64,000 bases of DNA, from contig NZ_CP095741.1 in NCBI RefSeq assembly GCF_023078475.1, positions 310,001-374,000 on the forward strand, given 5' to 3'. The notes under the pieces were generated by a model that was not told the DNA's origin, ran no database searches, and worked only from the letters and a program-made list of their open reading frames with translations. The position numbers and the translations under genes are program-made. The first letter of the stretch is position 1; each line of letters begins with the position of its first letter. This document shows positions 29,688-38,735 of this stretch, piece by piece. The DNA is from Luteibacter aegosomaticola. Its GTDB lineage: Bacteria; Pseudomonadota; Gammaproteobacteria; Xanthomonadales; Rhodanobacteraceae.

Positions 29688-30089
29688 TCATGCCCATTTG
29701 CTGAAGGCAGGCGCGCGGCGGTGGAGTGTGGCGGTGCTTTCCAGCCATTGCGCGAATTGCACCATCGTCTTGTAGTACGCGGCACACCCAGAGCCCGGTA
29801 CATAGCGTTCAAAGCCTGCGGTGAATGCAGCGGCCGATTCCATGGATTTCACCAGATCGAACGGCTCATCGCTATCTAACCTGGCGTATGGCTTGCGAAT
29901 CATGTCCAGCTCCATTTTCTGGCTCGCTGAGATCGCACCGTCGCGATGTAGTGCCGACGCGAGAGCTTTGAGCTCGCTCGGTCGAACTTGCCTGGGATTC
30001 AGTCGATCCACGCGAGCGCGCGATGCTGTCGAGAGCTTTCCATAAATCGGCGGCGATTTTGCATACATCGAAGGGAACGAAGATCGCAT
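29688..30089 (-). CDS. Hypothetical protein, possibly frameshifted
   Basis: A 133-residue frame without recognised domains. Its C-terminal 90 residues (PSELKALASALHRDGAISASQKM onward) look like a genuine helical protein, and ATG 30089 has a strong GGAGG eight bases upstream. However, its N-terminal 40 residues (MRSSFPSMYAKSPPIYGKL) look poorly protein-like, while the adjacent frame from ATG 30132 reads MTIRARIYGDGGLSYAIFVPFD, which does. The intact ancestor may have joined the two frames. Lower GC than its neighbours. It ends six bases from the convergent LysR gene. Confidence 0.5.
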   Translation of the reverse strand: MRSSFPSMYAKSPPIYGKLSTASRARVDRLNPRQVRPSELKALASALHRDGAISASQKMELDMIRKPYARLDSDEPFDLVKSMESAAAFTAGFERYVPGSGCAAYYKTMVQFAQWLESTATLHRRAPAFSKWA

Positions 30090-30172
30090 ACGAGAGTCCT
30101 CCATCTCCGTAGATCCTCGCCCGAATCGTCATCGTTGAACGTAGGCTTTTTACTCCGTGGCCTGTAGGACTT

Positions 30173-30212
30173 TTCATTGCCTCGCTTTGCGGCTTCAGCG
30201 GGCGAGGATGAA
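30173..30212. repeat. Intergenic stem-loop
   Basis: TTCAT plus CCTCGC (30173-30177 and 30080+ side at 30180-30185, with a two-base TG bulge) pairs with GCGAGG plus ATGAA (30202-30212). It lies between two divergent small genes. No T tract; role unknown. Confidence 0.35.
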
Positions 30213-30307
30213 ATGCGTGTCAGGTTTCGCCTCGATATCCGCGATCACGGTGCACCGTGCCCATCAGGTACGTACCGTTCTCCTTGTCCATCAACCAAGG
30301 AGTGAGC

Positions 30308-30661
30308 ATGCGTGCGCTTATTACAGTCTTAGCCCTGACCATGAGCATTGTCACCGCGAGCACCGCAGTGGCACGTTGCCGCGCGTATACGAATCGGCTC
30401 AGCTACACCGGGAAGCTGGCCATCGGCGAAGCCAGACTCGTCACCGAGTGGAAGAGCCCTTGCGAGGGCGCGATCAATGCCTCGGCGGCGAAGGGCCGTT
30501 TGACGCTTCTCGTTTTCGAGAACGGCGTCTGGCAGAAGGTGAAAGAAGGCATATCCACGATCGTGCCTGTCGCCCCCGCAGGAACCTACAGGCTCGTAGT
30601 CACTAACCCTTACGGCATACCCTCGGACTATGCCGTCAGCGTCAAGTACGGCCGAGGTTGA
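30308..30661 (+). CDS. Small secreted hypothetical protein
   Basis: A 117-residue protein with a clear Sec signal peptide (MRALITVLALTMSIVTASTAVA, cleavage near residue 22) and two cysteines in the mature part (ARCRAY, KSPCEG). The rest is rich in beta-strand pattern (GRLTLLVFENGVWQKV, AGTYRLVVTNPYG, YAVSVKYG), suggesting a small beta-sandwich. ATG 30308 is supported by AAGGAG six bases upstream. No family recognised. It runs tail to tail with the acyltransferase gene. Confidence 0.7.
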   Translation: MRALITVLALTMSIVTASTAVARCRAYTNRLSYTGKLAIGEARLVTEWKSPCEGAINASAAKGRLTLLVFENGVWQKVKEGISTIVPVAPAGTYRLVVTNPYGIPSDYAVSVKYGRG

Positions 30662-31249
30662 TCACGCGTCCCGATGCTTCCCGTGATAACCCACGAACAT
30701 GGCGCGGATGCGCGCCATGTCGGCTTCGGGGTCGTCCGTGGTGTGCACGAGCGGCCCGAGCGTGAAGGACTTTGTCGGGTAGTCGATGAAGACGGGGAGG
30801 ATCGGCACATTCGCCGCGCGCGCGATGCGCAGGAAGCCGGACTTCCACTGCTTCACCGGCTTGCGCGTGCCCTCGGGCGCAATGCCCAGCCAGAGCTTAT
30901 CGCTCGCGGCGAAGCGGGCAACCATTTGCTCGACTACATTGGTGGCTGCCTTGCGATCGATCGGAATCAGGCGCATCCAGCGGAGGATGGGGCCGAAGAA
31001 GCCATCGAAGGCTTCACGCTTGATCATCACGCCCAGATCAAGACGGACAGCCTGCATGATCAGCAGGCCGTAGACGCCATCCCAATACGAGGAGTGCGGT
31101 GCGCCGATGACCACAAGCTTCTTCTCGTTCGGCATGGTGCCGACGAAGTGCCAGCCGGTGCGTTTGATCGCCCAGCGGCAAAACCGGCGGAACCGGGTGT
31201 CGGGTAGCCGCGGAATGTTCGGCGCGAGATCGGTAGGCACGCCGTTCAT
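30662..31249 (-). CDS. LPLAT-family 1-acylglycerol-3-phosphate acyltransferase-like protein
   Basis: A 195-residue acyltransferase with the PlsC-type motifs HSSYWD (H-x4-D, near residue 52) and APEGTRK (near residue 125). There is no strong membrane anchor. These small LPLAT proteins are usually assigned to phospholipid or membrane lipid acylation; the substrate is unknown. The start overlaps the arfB stop by four bases (ATGA), so the two are coupled although their functions are unrelated. Confidence 0.85.
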   Translation of the reverse strand: MNGVPTDLAPNIPRLPDTRFRRFCRWAIKRTGWHFVGTMPNEKKLVVIGAPHSSYWDGVYGLLIMQAVRLDLGVMIKREAFDGFFGPILRWMRLIPIDRKAATNVVEQMVARFAASDKLWLGIAPEGTRKPVKQWKSGFLRIARAANVPILPVFIDYPTKSFTLGPLVHTTDDPEADMARIRAMFVGYHGKHRDA

Positions 31250-31668
31250 TCGCGGCTCCAGTCACGCGAGCGCGTCTTCTTGGTCTGGCTACGCTGGGAC
31301 TTGCCGGCGAGGCGGCGCTCTTTCGAGGCGCGGGTAGGCTTCGTTGCCACCCGCTTCTTCGCCACGAGGGTCGCGGCGTGGATGATCTCAACCAGCCGCT
31401 CGCGCGCATCGTCGCGGTTACGGGCCTGGTCACGGAAGCGGCGGGCCTGGATGACCAGGGTGCCCGCATCCGTCATCCGCCGGTCGCTCTTGGCGAGCAG
31501 CCGCTCGCGCACGGCCTCGGGCAGCGACGGCGAGTTGGCGACGTCGAATCGGAGTTCCACCGCACTCTCCGTGCGGTTGACGTGCTGCCCGCCTGGGCCG
31601 TCGGCACGCGTAAAGCGCTCGATCAACTCGGAGTCGGGGATGGCGATGGAGGGGGTGACGATAAGCAT
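31246..31668 (-). CDS. arfB: Alternative ribosome-rescue factor / peptidyl-tRNA hydrolase ArfB
   Basis: A 140-residue release-factor-like protein. The GGQ motif is at residues 26-28 (RADGPGGQHVNRT), followed by the RF-1 core and a basic Lys/Arg-rich tail (KKRVATKPTRASKERRLAGKSQRSQTKKTRSRDW) that enters the empty mRNA channel of stalled ribosomes. The ATG at 31668 (MLIVTPSI) matches the family; a longer start at 31698 does not. It is followed by the LPLAT gene in the same operon. Confidence 0.93.
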   Translation of the reverse strand: MLIVTPSIAIPDSELIERFTRADGPGGQHVNRTESAVELRFDVANSPSLPEAVRERLLAKSDRRMTDAGTLVIQARRFRDQARNRDDARERLVEIIHAATLVAKKRVATKPTRASKERRLAGKSQRSQTKKTRSRDWSRE

Positions 31669-31734
31669 GACGGCGCAAATTCTAGCAGCGTGCGGCAAAA
31701 CGTCATGACGCGGCGCAATCCGTAACGGCGATGC

Positions 31735-32460
31735 CTAGCCGGTGGAGGTGTGCTCTACGGCGGAAAGCGCCTCTTCCCATCCAAACCGCGCAGCGATGGC
31801 CAGCCACGTGGCATCGAGCCCCGCCTCGATCGCCAGGGGCGCGCCCGTCACCGGGTGGGTGAACGTCAGCCGCTGCGCATGCAGAAGCAAGCGGTGGGAG
31901 CTGAAGTGCTGCTTGAACAGGCGGTTGTGGTCGCCGCGGCCGTGCTGGCTGTCGCCGACGATCGGGTGATGGATATGCGCGAAGTGCTTGCGGATCTGGC
32001 GGAAACGCCCGGTACGCGGTTCGGCCACGACCAAGGCGTAGCGCTGCTTGTCGTAGCGGCCCAGCGGGATATCCACTTCGACAGTAGCCAGGCGGCGGTA
32101 GTCGGTCGTCGCATCGCGACGGGGCCCGGTATCGCGTGAGCCCGGTAGCGGGTAATCCACCGTGCCTTCTTCAGGCTCCGGCCAACCACGCACCACCGCG
32201 AGGTAGCGCTTGCTCACCGTGCGGCCCATGAACTGTTCGCCGAGCTGGCTGGCGACTTCGGAAGAGCGCGCCACGAGCAAGACACCCGACGTCGCGCGGT
32301 CCAGCCGGTGCGCCAGATGCAGACGGCCTTCGACCTGCTCGCGGAGCAGGTCGATCAGGAACGCATCGTCAGGCCCGACGAACTTGGAACGATGCACCGC
32401 CAGGTTGGCGGGCTTGTTGACGGCGACGATGTCGTCGTCCTGGTAAAGGATCTCAAGCAC
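31735..32460 (-). CDS. truC: tRNA pseudouridine(65) synthase
   Basis: A 241-residue RluA-family pseudouridine synthase. The TruC-like opening LEILYQDDDIVAVNKPANLAVHRS and the catalytic HRLDRATSGVLLVA motif are clear, with FRQIRKHFAHIHHPIVGD further on. Start is taken as GTG 32460, 11 bases beyond the ubiB stop; the only in-frame ATG (32544) would overlap ubiB heavily and add Cys/Arg-rich sequence. It follows ubiB on the same strand. Confidence 0.85.
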   Translation of the reverse strand: MLEILYQDDDIVAVNKPANLAVHRSKFVGPDDAFLIDLLREQVEGRLHLAHRLDRATSGVLLVARSSEVASQLGEQFMGRTVSKRYLAVVRGWPEPEEGTVDYPLPGSRDTGPRRDATTDYRRLATVEVDIPLGRYDKQRYALVVAEPRTGRFRQIRKHFAHIHHPIVGDSQHGRGDHNRLFKQHFSSHRLLLHAQRLTFTHPVTGAPLAIEAGLDATWLAIAARFGWEEALSAVEHTSTG

Positions 32461-32471
32461 GGTCGGCAGAC

Positions 32472-34121
32472 TCAGGGATGGCGCCGCGGCCAGCCCGCGA
32501 TGAAGGCGACCACACCCAGTACAGCGGCCACGGCCGCAGGCCACATGCCCCGCGGTGCCAGCGTGCCGACCAGCGCGGCGCAGATGAGCAGCGACGAGCC
32601 AAGCATGCCGAAGGCCAGCAGCCGGCGCGTGCGCCGAGCCTCGTCCTGCGCCAGTACCAGCGCGCGAGGGTCGGCGATCTCACGGCGTTCGCCGCTCGCC
32701 ACCTGGCGCAGCGCATCGCGCACCAGTTCAGGCACGCGCGGCGCGGTGTGGATCCACTCCGGCAGCCGACGGCGCACGTCGCGCAGCGTGGCGCGCACGC
32801 TGTAGCGCTCGCGCAGGATCCGCCGCAGCACCGGATGGGCGACAGCCCAGATATCGATCTCGGGATCGAGCATGCGTCCGACGCCTTCGATATTGAGCAG
32901 GGTCTTTTGCAGCAGGATCAGCTGGGGCTGCAGGGTCAGCTCGAAACGGCGCGCGGTCTGGAACAGCTTCACCACCAGTTCGGCGATGGAGATCTGCGAA
33001 AGCGGGCGGGTGAAGTACGGCTCGCACACCGTGCGCACCGCGGCTTCCAGTTCATCCAGGCGAATCGTCGACGGCATCCACCCCGCCGCGACGTGTAGCT
33101 GCGCGATGCGGGCATAGTCGCGCTCGAACAGCGCGATGAAGTTCTCGGCCAGCCAGTACTGGTCGGCTTCGGGCAACGAACCCATGATGCCGAAATCGAG
33201 CGCGATGAAACGCGGCTCGTCGACCCGCGCGGTGTCCACCCAGATGTTGCCCGGGTGCGCATCGGCGTGGAAGAAGTTGTCGCGGAACACCTGTTCGTAG
33301 AAGAGACGCACGCCCTTTTCAGCGAGGTGCTTGCGGTCGAGGCCGGCCGCATCGATCGCGGCGATATCGTCGGCACTCACGCCACGCACGCGCTCCAGCG
33401 TGAGCGCGCGCTCGGTGCTCAGATCCCAGATGACCTCGGGCACGTAAAGATCGATACCGCTGGCGAAGTTGCGACGGAGCAGGCTGGCGCTGGCGCCTTC
33501 GCGCTGCAGGTCCAGCTCGTTGTCGAGCATCTTCTCCACTTCCGCCACCACTTCGAGCGGGCGGATCTTGTCGGCATTGGGGTGCCAGCGCTGGGCGAGT
33601 TCACCGAGCGAGTGCAGCAGGTCGATGTCGCGTGCGATGCGCTTGTCGATGCCGGGGCGCAACACCTTGACCACCACCTCACGGCCATCGTGCATCGTGG
33701 CGGCGTGCACCTGGGCGATGGATGCCGATGCGAGCGGTGTTTCGTCGAACTGGGCAAACAGCGTCGCCACCGGCGCCTTCAGCTCGCGCTCGATGATCGC
33801 GCGGGCCTCGGCACCGGGGAACGGTGGCACCTGGTCCTGGAGCAGGGCCAGCTCGTCGGCGACATCCGCCGGGACAAGGTCGCGGCGAGTGGACAGTACC
33901 TGGCCGGCTTTCACGAAGATCGGGCCCAGCTCGGTCATCGCCAGGCGCAGGCGCGCGCCGCGAGGGAGGTTCCGAACGTCGGCCGGTGCTTTCGGGAAGA
34001 ACAGGCGCACCATCTTCAAAGGACGGAACAGATGCGCGCCATCGACCAGTTCATCGAGCTGGTACTTGAGCAGGATGGCGGCAACGCGCAGCAGGCGCGG
34101 GGCGAGACGAAGCGGCGTCAT
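32472..34121 (-). CDS. ubiB: UbiB atypical kinase-like protein of ubiquinone biosynthesis
   Basis: A 549-residue protein with the UbiB/ADCK hallmarks: [20 protein letters not shown] (the KxGQ motif), the Ala-rich nucleotide loop [10 protein letters not shown], and the kinase-like [11 protein letters not shown] and ALDFGIMG motifs. Two C-terminal membrane helices (about residues 495-540) anchor it. UbiB family members are ATPases needed for ubiquinone synthesis, probably by extracting lipid precursors. It overlaps ubiJ by four bases. The usual ubiE upstream is missing here. Confidence 0.95.
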   Translation of the reverse strand: MTPLRLAPRLLRVAAILLKYQLDELVDGAHLFRPLKMVRLFFPKAPADVRNLPRGARLRLAMTELGPIFVKAGQVLSTRRDLVPADVADELALLQDQVPPFPGAEARAIIERELKAPVATLFAQFDETPLASASIAQVHAATMHDGREVVVKVLRPGIDKRIARDIDLLHSLGELAQRWHPNADKIRPLEVVAEVEKMLDNELDLQREGASASLLRRNFASGIDLYVPEVIWDLSTERALTLERVRGVSADDIAAIDAAGLDRKHLAEKGVRLFYEQVFRDNFFHADAHPGNIWVDTARVDEPRFIALDFGIMGSLPEADQYWLAENFIALFERDYARIAQLHVAAGWMPSTIRLDELEAAVRTVCEPYFTRPLSQISIAELVVKLFQTARRFELTLQPQLILLQKTLLNIEGVGRMLDPEIDIWAVAHPVLRRILRERYSVRATLRDVRRRLPEWIHTAPRVPELVRDALRQVASGERREIADPRALVLAQDEARRTRRLLAFGMLGSSLLICAALVGTLAPRGMWPAAVAAVLGVVAFIAGWPRRHP

Positions 34122-34786
34122 GCGCCGGTCCCCTTGCGTGCACGCTCAAGGCGGGTGAGGCGTGCCTCAAGCCGCTCAGTGCGTTCGCGCAGGGCATCCA
34201 CGCCATCGAGGAAGGCTTCCACTTCACCCGGGGCCACGGCCACGCGGCCTTCGTCGCGGAGCCAGTCGGCGCCGTCTTCCACCAGGTGCTTACCGGATTC
34301 GCGCGCATGGGCCAGGCCCTCGCGCAATGCCTTGGCCAGGGCCACGCCGAGCGTGTCGCCGAAGGTCTTCGCGAAGGCTTCTTCCACATCCGGGGCGTAC
34401 TGGCTGGCCAGCCGTTCCAGGCGGCGGGCCAGTTCGGCGTCGCCGGCGATATCGACCTTGCCCGGGGCTACGCCATCGTCATCGCGGCGTAGGGCCATGG
34501 CCAGCAGGCTGCCCGGCGAGGCGGTGACGCGCAGGCTGCCACCGTCTTCCGGCGGCCCGACGCGCAGGCGGCCCTTCTCCACGGTGATGCGCAGGGCCAG
34601 CTCCGGCCCGCTCAGGTGCACCTGCACGCTACGGCCATCGAGCACATCGAGGCGGGCGCGGGTGTCCGGATCGAGATCGACGGCACGGTTAAGCGCGGCC
34701 TCCATGGCGCGGCCGGCAAGGACGCGCAGGGGGCGGGGCAGGAAGCGATTGGGGCCAGCGTCGGCCGGGGAGCGGTCGGGGGTCAT
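34118..34786 (-). CDS. ubiJ: Ubiquinone biosynthesis accessory factor UbiJ (SCP2 domain)
   Basis: A 222-residue protein with an N-terminal SCP2-like lipid-binding domain ([20 protein letters not shown], then [16 protein letters not shown] and [13 protein letters not shown]) and a C-terminal coiled coil ([20 protein letters not shown]). UbiJ with UbiK scaffolds the ubiquinone enzymes. Coupled to ubiB through an ATGA overlap. In E. coli the order is ubiE-ubiJ-ubiB; here trmL precedes ubiJ. Confidence 0.9.
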   Translation of the reverse strand: MTPDRSPADAGPNRFLPRPLRVLAGRAMEAALNRAVDLDPDTRARLDVLDGRSVQVHLSGPELALRITVEKGRLRVGPPEDGGSLRVTASPGSLLAMALRRDDDGVAPGKVDIAGDAELARRLERLASQYAPDVEEAFAKTFGDTLGVALAKALREGLAHARESGKHLVEDGADWLRDEGRVAVAPGEVEAFLDGVDALRERTERLEARLTRLERARKGTGA

Positions 34787-34837
34787 CCCACGATTGTAGC
34801 CCGTGGCTATCTAGCCGACGTATCCAGGATGTCGCGC

Positions 34838-35302
34838 CTAGCCCGCACCGTCGAAGCCGGCCTGCCGCCAGGCTTCGAATACCGCCACGGCCACCGCGTT
34901 GGAAAGGTTGAGGCTGCGGTTGCCCGGCCGCATGGGCAGGCGGATCCGCTGGGGCTCCGGGATGGCATCGAGCACATCGTCCGGCAGGCCGGCGGTCTCG
35001 CAGCCGAACAACAACGCATCACCTTCGGCGTAGGTGACCTCGGTATGCAGGTGCTTGCCCCGGGTGGAGAAAGCGAACACACGTGGCTGGCCCAGGGCGG
35101 CAAGGCAGGCATCGAGGCTATCGTGCACGGCCACGCTGGCGAACTCGTGGTAGTCCAGGCCCGCGCGCTTCAGCCGGGTATCGTCCAGCTCGAAGCCCAG
35201 GGGGCGGATGAGGTGCAGGCTCGCGCCGGTGTTGGCGCAAAGGCGGATGACGTTGCCCGTATTGGGCGGGATCTCGGGTCGGAACAGGATGACGTGGGGC
35301 AT
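34838..35302 (-). CDS. trmL: tRNA (cytidine(34)-2'-O)-methyltransferase
   Basis: A 154-residue SPOUT methyltransferase: MPHVILFRPEIPPNTGNVIRLCANTG at the N terminus, LLFGCETAGLP and the knot motif RIRLPMRPGNRSLNLSNAVAVAVFEA at the C terminus. TrmL methylates the wobble nucleotide of tRNA-Leu. ATG 35302 is chosen from family similarity. About 50 bases separate it from ubiJ. Confidence 0.93.
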   Translation of the reverse strand: MPHVILFRPEIPPNTGNVIRLCANTGASLHLIRPLGFELDDTRLKRAGLDYHEFASVAVHDSLDACLAALGQPRVFAFSTRGKHLHTEVTYAEGDALLFGCETAGLPDDVLDAIPEPQRIRLPMRPGNRSLNLSNAVAVAVFEAWRQAGFDGAG

Positions 35303-35309
35303 GCGCCCA

Positions 35310-35519
35310 TTATGAGGCCGTGAGCGGGCAAACGATGCCATCCGGCGGCAGGGCGCAAGCCGGGGCCGTCACCATGCCCACCGCACCCGGGGCGACCTTC
35401 GCGTCGTGGGCCAGCTGTACCGGCTTGCCCTGGTAGGTGAGCATGTTGCCGAGGATCAGGCCGCAGACCAGCAGCGAGGCGACCAGCAGGCTACGCAGCA
35501 CAAGCAGTTCGTGTTTCAT
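35310..35519 (-). CDS. Small membrane-anchored hypothetical protein
   Basis: A 69-residue protein with one N-terminal membrane segment (LLVLRSLLVASLLVCGLILGNML, residues 5-27) and a short tail with two cysteines (APACALPPDGIVCPL). A clear AAGGAA precedes ATG 35519. It ends seven bases before trmL and may share its transcript. Function unknown. Confidence 0.6.
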   Translation of the reverse strand: MKHELLVLRSLLVASLLVCGLILGNMLTYQGKPVQLAHDAKVAPGAVGMVTAPACALPPDGIVCPLTAS

Positions 35520-35645
35520 GGCATCGGTTCCTTGGATGGGGCATCGCCCCGGGCATGGGTATTAAGGCAAACGCCGTGCCATGTGGTCAGAGCCGCCAAT
35601 CAGCTGATTCGCATGAGGTTTGTCAGGTTGAACATGGTCGCCAAG

Positions 35646-35659
35646 GTGTCCGCGGACAC
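35646..35659. promoter_or_regulatory. Perfect 14-base palindrome in the M16 peptidase upstream region
   Basis: GTGTCCGCGGACAC is its own reverse complement and lies in the 257-base gap between the small membrane protein and the M16 peptidase gene. A partial copy, GCGGACAC, follows at 35673-35680. It could be an operator; nothing else was recognised in this gap. Confidence 0.35.
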
Positions 35660-35776
35660 GGCCACGCGCCCAGCGGACACCGTCCGGGCGTCCGTTGGGC
35701 CACGGATTGCGCCCGAAGGACTGCAACGGCTAGCCTCAGTGCGGTAACGGGCCACGAAGGCCCCAAGGAGCCGTGC

Positions 35777-38644
35777 ATGAAGAAACGCCTCACCCTGCTG
35801 GCCGCAGGCATGATGACCTTCGTCGGTGCCGCCTCAGCGGCTTCCCCCTCCAGCGATACCATCCCCGATATCCCCTTCACCCGCTTCCAGTTGCCCAACG
35901 GTCTGACCGTCGTGGTGCACGAAGACCACAAGGCGCCAGTCGTTGCCGTCAGCGTCTGGTACCACGTGGGCTCGGCGGATGAGCCGGCCGGCAAGACGGG
36001 TTTCGCGCACCTCTTCGAGCACCTGATGTTCTCCGGCTCGGAGAACCACAAGGGCACCTACTTCCAGCCGTTCGAGCTGGCGGGCGCCACCGATCTGAAC
36101 GGCACCACCTGGTTCGATCGCACCAATTATTTCGAAACCGTCCCGACCACCGCGGTCGACATGGCGCTGTGGATGGAATCCGATCGCATGGGCCATCTGC
36201 TCGGCGCCATCGGCCAGAAGGAGCTGGATACCCAGCGCGGCGTGGTGCAGAACGAAAAGCGCCAGGATGAAAACCGCCCCTACGGCCGCGTCGACGAAAA
36301 CGTGCTGCTCAACACGTATCCGGCCAACCACGCTTACCACCACGACACCATCGGCTCCATGGCCGACCTGGATGCGGCCTCGCTCGCCGACGTGAAGAAG
36401 TGGTTCCACGATTACTACGGCGCGGCCAACACCACGGTCGTGCTCGCTGGCGATATCACGGTGGCGCAGGCGAAGGAAAAGGTCGCGAAGTACTTCGGCG
36501 ACATCCCCGCCGGCCCGCCGGTGCCGCGCCAGCAGGCGTGGATCACGCCGCTGGAAAAGAACACCACCGCCGTCCAGCACGACCAGGTCGCGCAGACGCG
36601 CATCGTCCGCACCTGGATCGCGCCGCAGCTCGGCACGGATGATTCGGTCAGCCTCGATCTCGCCACCACGGTGCTTGGCGGTGGCAAGACCTCGCGCCTG
36701 TACCAGCGCCTCGTCTATCAGGACAAGCTCGCCGATGACGTTAGCGTCGCCATCGCGCCGTTCGCCCTGGCCAGCCAGGTGCAGCTCACGGTCGATGTGA
36801 AGAAGGGCGTCGACGAGAAGAAGGTCGACGCCGCGATCGCCGACGTGTGGAAGGACTTCCTCGCGAAGGGCCCGACGGAAGACGAACTCGCCCGTGCGAA
36901 GACCATCAACCGTGCCGCCTTCGTGCGCGGCCTCGAAAAGGTCGGTGGCCGTGGCGCTGGCAAGGCCACCATCCTCGCCGAGGGCCAGGTGTACCAGAAC
37001 GATCCGGGTGCCTATAAGAAGGACCTGGAGCGCGCGCAGGCCGCCACGGTGGCCTCGGTGCTCGCGTCGTCCAAGGCATGGCTGGGCAAGGGCAGCTACA
37101 CGCTGACCGTGTTGCCGGCCCCGCCGGGCTTCGATCCGGCCGCTGAAGACAAGGCGGTGAAGGGCCTCGCGGACGCCACCGGCCGCCCGGCGGCGGTCAT
37201 GCCGGCGGCAAAGACCTACACCACCGACAAGTCCACGGTGGATCGCGCGTCGGGCGTGCCCTCCGTCACGACCTTCCCCGACCTCACCTTCCCGAAACTG
37301 CAGCGCGGCAAGCTGAAGAACGGCATCGAAGTGGTCCTGGCCGAGCGCCACACCATCCCGGTGACCCAGGTGCAGTTGCTGTTCAACGGCGGCTACGCGG
37401 CGGACGAGGGCCGCAAGCTCGGCACCGCGAGCTTTACGTCGCAGTTGCTCGAAGAAAGCACCAAGTCGCTGGACTCGGTCGAGATCGCACGCCGCAAGCA
37501 GCGCCTCGGCGCTATCGTGGGGGCGGGTTGCGCGCTGGATACCTGCAGCGTGTCGCTGAATGCGTTGAACACCGACCTGCGTCCGTCGCTGGACCTCTTC
37601 GCCGATGTGGTCCGCAACCCGGCGTTCAAGGCCGAGGATATCGAGCGCGTGCGTGGCCAGTGGATCGCAGGCATCCAGCAGGAGAAGACCGAGCCCGAGG
37701 GCATGGCGCTGCGTACCTTGCCGCCGCTGCTCTTCGGCAAGAACCATCCGTACGGCATCCCGTTCACCGGTAGCGGCACCGAGAAGGCCATCGCCTCGCT
37801 CACCGCCGCTGACCTGACGGCCTTCCAGCACGACTACCTGCGGCCCGACAACGCGCGCATCCTCGTCGCTGGCGACACCACGCTCGCCGAGATCCTGCCG
37901 CAGCTCGATGCAGTGTTCGGCGACTGGACGCCGCCGGCCACGCCGGTGCCGAAGCGCAACGTCGGCGAAGTGGCTATCCAGCCGAAGCCGCGCGTGTACC
38001 TGATCAACCGCACCGATGCGTCGCAGTCGCTGATTCTCGCCGGCCTTATCGCGCCGTCGACCAAGGCGAAGGATGCGCTGCCGCTCGGCATCGCCAACGG
38101 TGCGTTCGGCGGCAGCTTCACCTCGCGCCTCAACATGAACCTGCGCGAAGACAAGCGTTGGGCCTATGGCGCCGGCAGCTTCCTGCTCGATGCCCAGGGC
38201 CAGCGGCCGATCCTGTTCTACGCACCGGTCCAGACCGACAAGACGGCCGAGTCGGCTGCGGAGATTCTCAAGGAGTCGCGTGCCGTCATCGGTGACAAGC
38301 CGCTGACCGCCGATGAAATCGCCAAGATCCGTTCGCAGCGCGTGCGTGCCCTGCCGGGCAGCTTCGAAACGACCTCGGCGGTGCTCGGTGCGATGAATGG
38401 CATCCTCATCTACGACCGCCCGGACGACTACGTGCAGACGCTGAAGCAGCGTGTGGACGCGGTGGACCAGAAGTCGGCAGAGGCCGCACTGTCCGCGGTG
38501 CTGAAGCCGGACGCGTTCACCTGGGTCATCATCGGCGACCTGCGCAAGATCGAAGCACCGGTGCGTGCCCTGAACCTGGGTGAGGTGCACGTCATCGACG
38601 CCGACGGCAACCCGGTGAAGGCCGCGAAACCGGCTGGCAAGTGA
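35777..38644 (+). CDS. Periplasmic M16 (pitrilysin-type) zinc metallopeptidase, two domains
   Basis: A 955-residue peptidase with a Sec signal peptide (MKKRLTLLAAGMMTFVGAASA). The N-terminal M16 domain has the inverted zinc motif HLFEH at residues 78-82 and a following NEKRQDENRPYGR segment with the third ligand. A second M16-like half begins near residue 510 (FPKLQRGKLKNGIEVVLAERHTIPVTQVQL) but has no HxxEH, as is normal for the inactive half. ATG 35777 has AAGGAG six bases upstream; much longer starts are spurious. Degrades small peptides in the periplasm; substrate unknown. Confidence 0.92.
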   Translation: MKKRLTLLAAGMMTFVGAASAASPSSDTIPDIPFTRFQLPNGLTVVVHEDHKAPVVAVSVWYHVGSADEPAGKTGFAHLFEHLMFSGSENHKGTYFQPFELAGATDLNGTTWFDRTNYFETVPTTAVDMALWMESDRMGHLLGAIGQKELDTQRGVVQNEKRQDENRPYGRVDENVLLNTYPANHAYHHDTIGSMADLDAASLADVKKWFHDYYGAANTTVVLAGDITVAQAKEKVAKYFGDIPAGPPVPRQQAWITPLEKNTTAVQHDQVAQTRIVRTWIAPQLGTDDSVSLDLATTVLGGGKTSRLYQRLVYQDKLADDVSVAIAPFALASQVQLTVDVKKGVDEKKVDAAIADVWKDFLAKGPTEDELARAKTINRAAFVRGLEKVGGRGAGKATILAEGQVYQNDPGAYKKDLERAQAATVASVLASSKAWLGKGSYTLTVLPAPPGFDPAAEDKAVKGLADATGRPAAVMPAAKTYTTDKSTVDRASGVPSVTTFPDLTFPKLQRGKLKNGIEVVLAERHTIPVTQVQLLFNGGYAADEGRKLGTASFTSQLLEESTKSLDSVEIARRKQRLGAIVGAGCALDTCSVSLNALNTDLRPSLDLFADVVRNPAFKAEDIERVRGQWIAGIQQEKTEPEGMALRTLPPLLFGKNHPYGIPFTGSGTEKAIASLTAADLTAFQHDYLRPDNARILVAGDTTLAEILPQLDAVFGDWTPPATPVPKRNVGEVAIQPKPRVYLINRTDASQSLILAGLIAPSTKAKDALPLGIANGAFGGSFTSRLNMNLREDKRWAYGAGSFLLDAQGQRPILFYAPVQTDKTAESAAEILKESRAVIGDKPLTADEIAKIRSQRVRALPGSFETTSAVLGAMNGILIYDRPDDYVQTLKQRVDAVDQKSAEAALSAVLKPDAFTWVIIGDLRKIEAPVRALNLGEVHVIDADGNPVKAAKPAGK

Positions 38645-38650
38645 CTGATC

Positions 38651-38686
38651 GCGAAGGCGCGCTGAGGATTCTCATCGCGCCTTCGC
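38651..38686 (+). terminator. Strong hairpin after the M16 peptidase gene
   Basis: Perfect 11-base-pair stem GCGAAGGCGCG / CGCGCCTTCGC (38651-38661 and 38676-38686); inside it TGAG pairs with CTCA around a GATT loop. There is no T tract, so it may act as a rho-dependent or mRNA-stabilising end. Confidence 0.5.
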
Positions 38687-38735
38687 TTCGCACGGGCTAG
38701 CATTGCCCCGTAACGCGACCCCTCCGGAGCCACCC

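Noticed and set aside
29872..30177. The full 101-codon frame overlapping the small hypothetical gene as a separate protein
   Set aside because: Its C-terminal half is Ser/Arg-rich and poorly protein-like; it is better explained as the intact start of a frameshifted gene.
35834..38590. A 918-codon minus-strand open frame opposite the M16 peptidase
   Set aside because: The sense strand encodes a clear two-domain peptidase; the antisense product is a low-complexity Arg/His/Asp-rich shadow.
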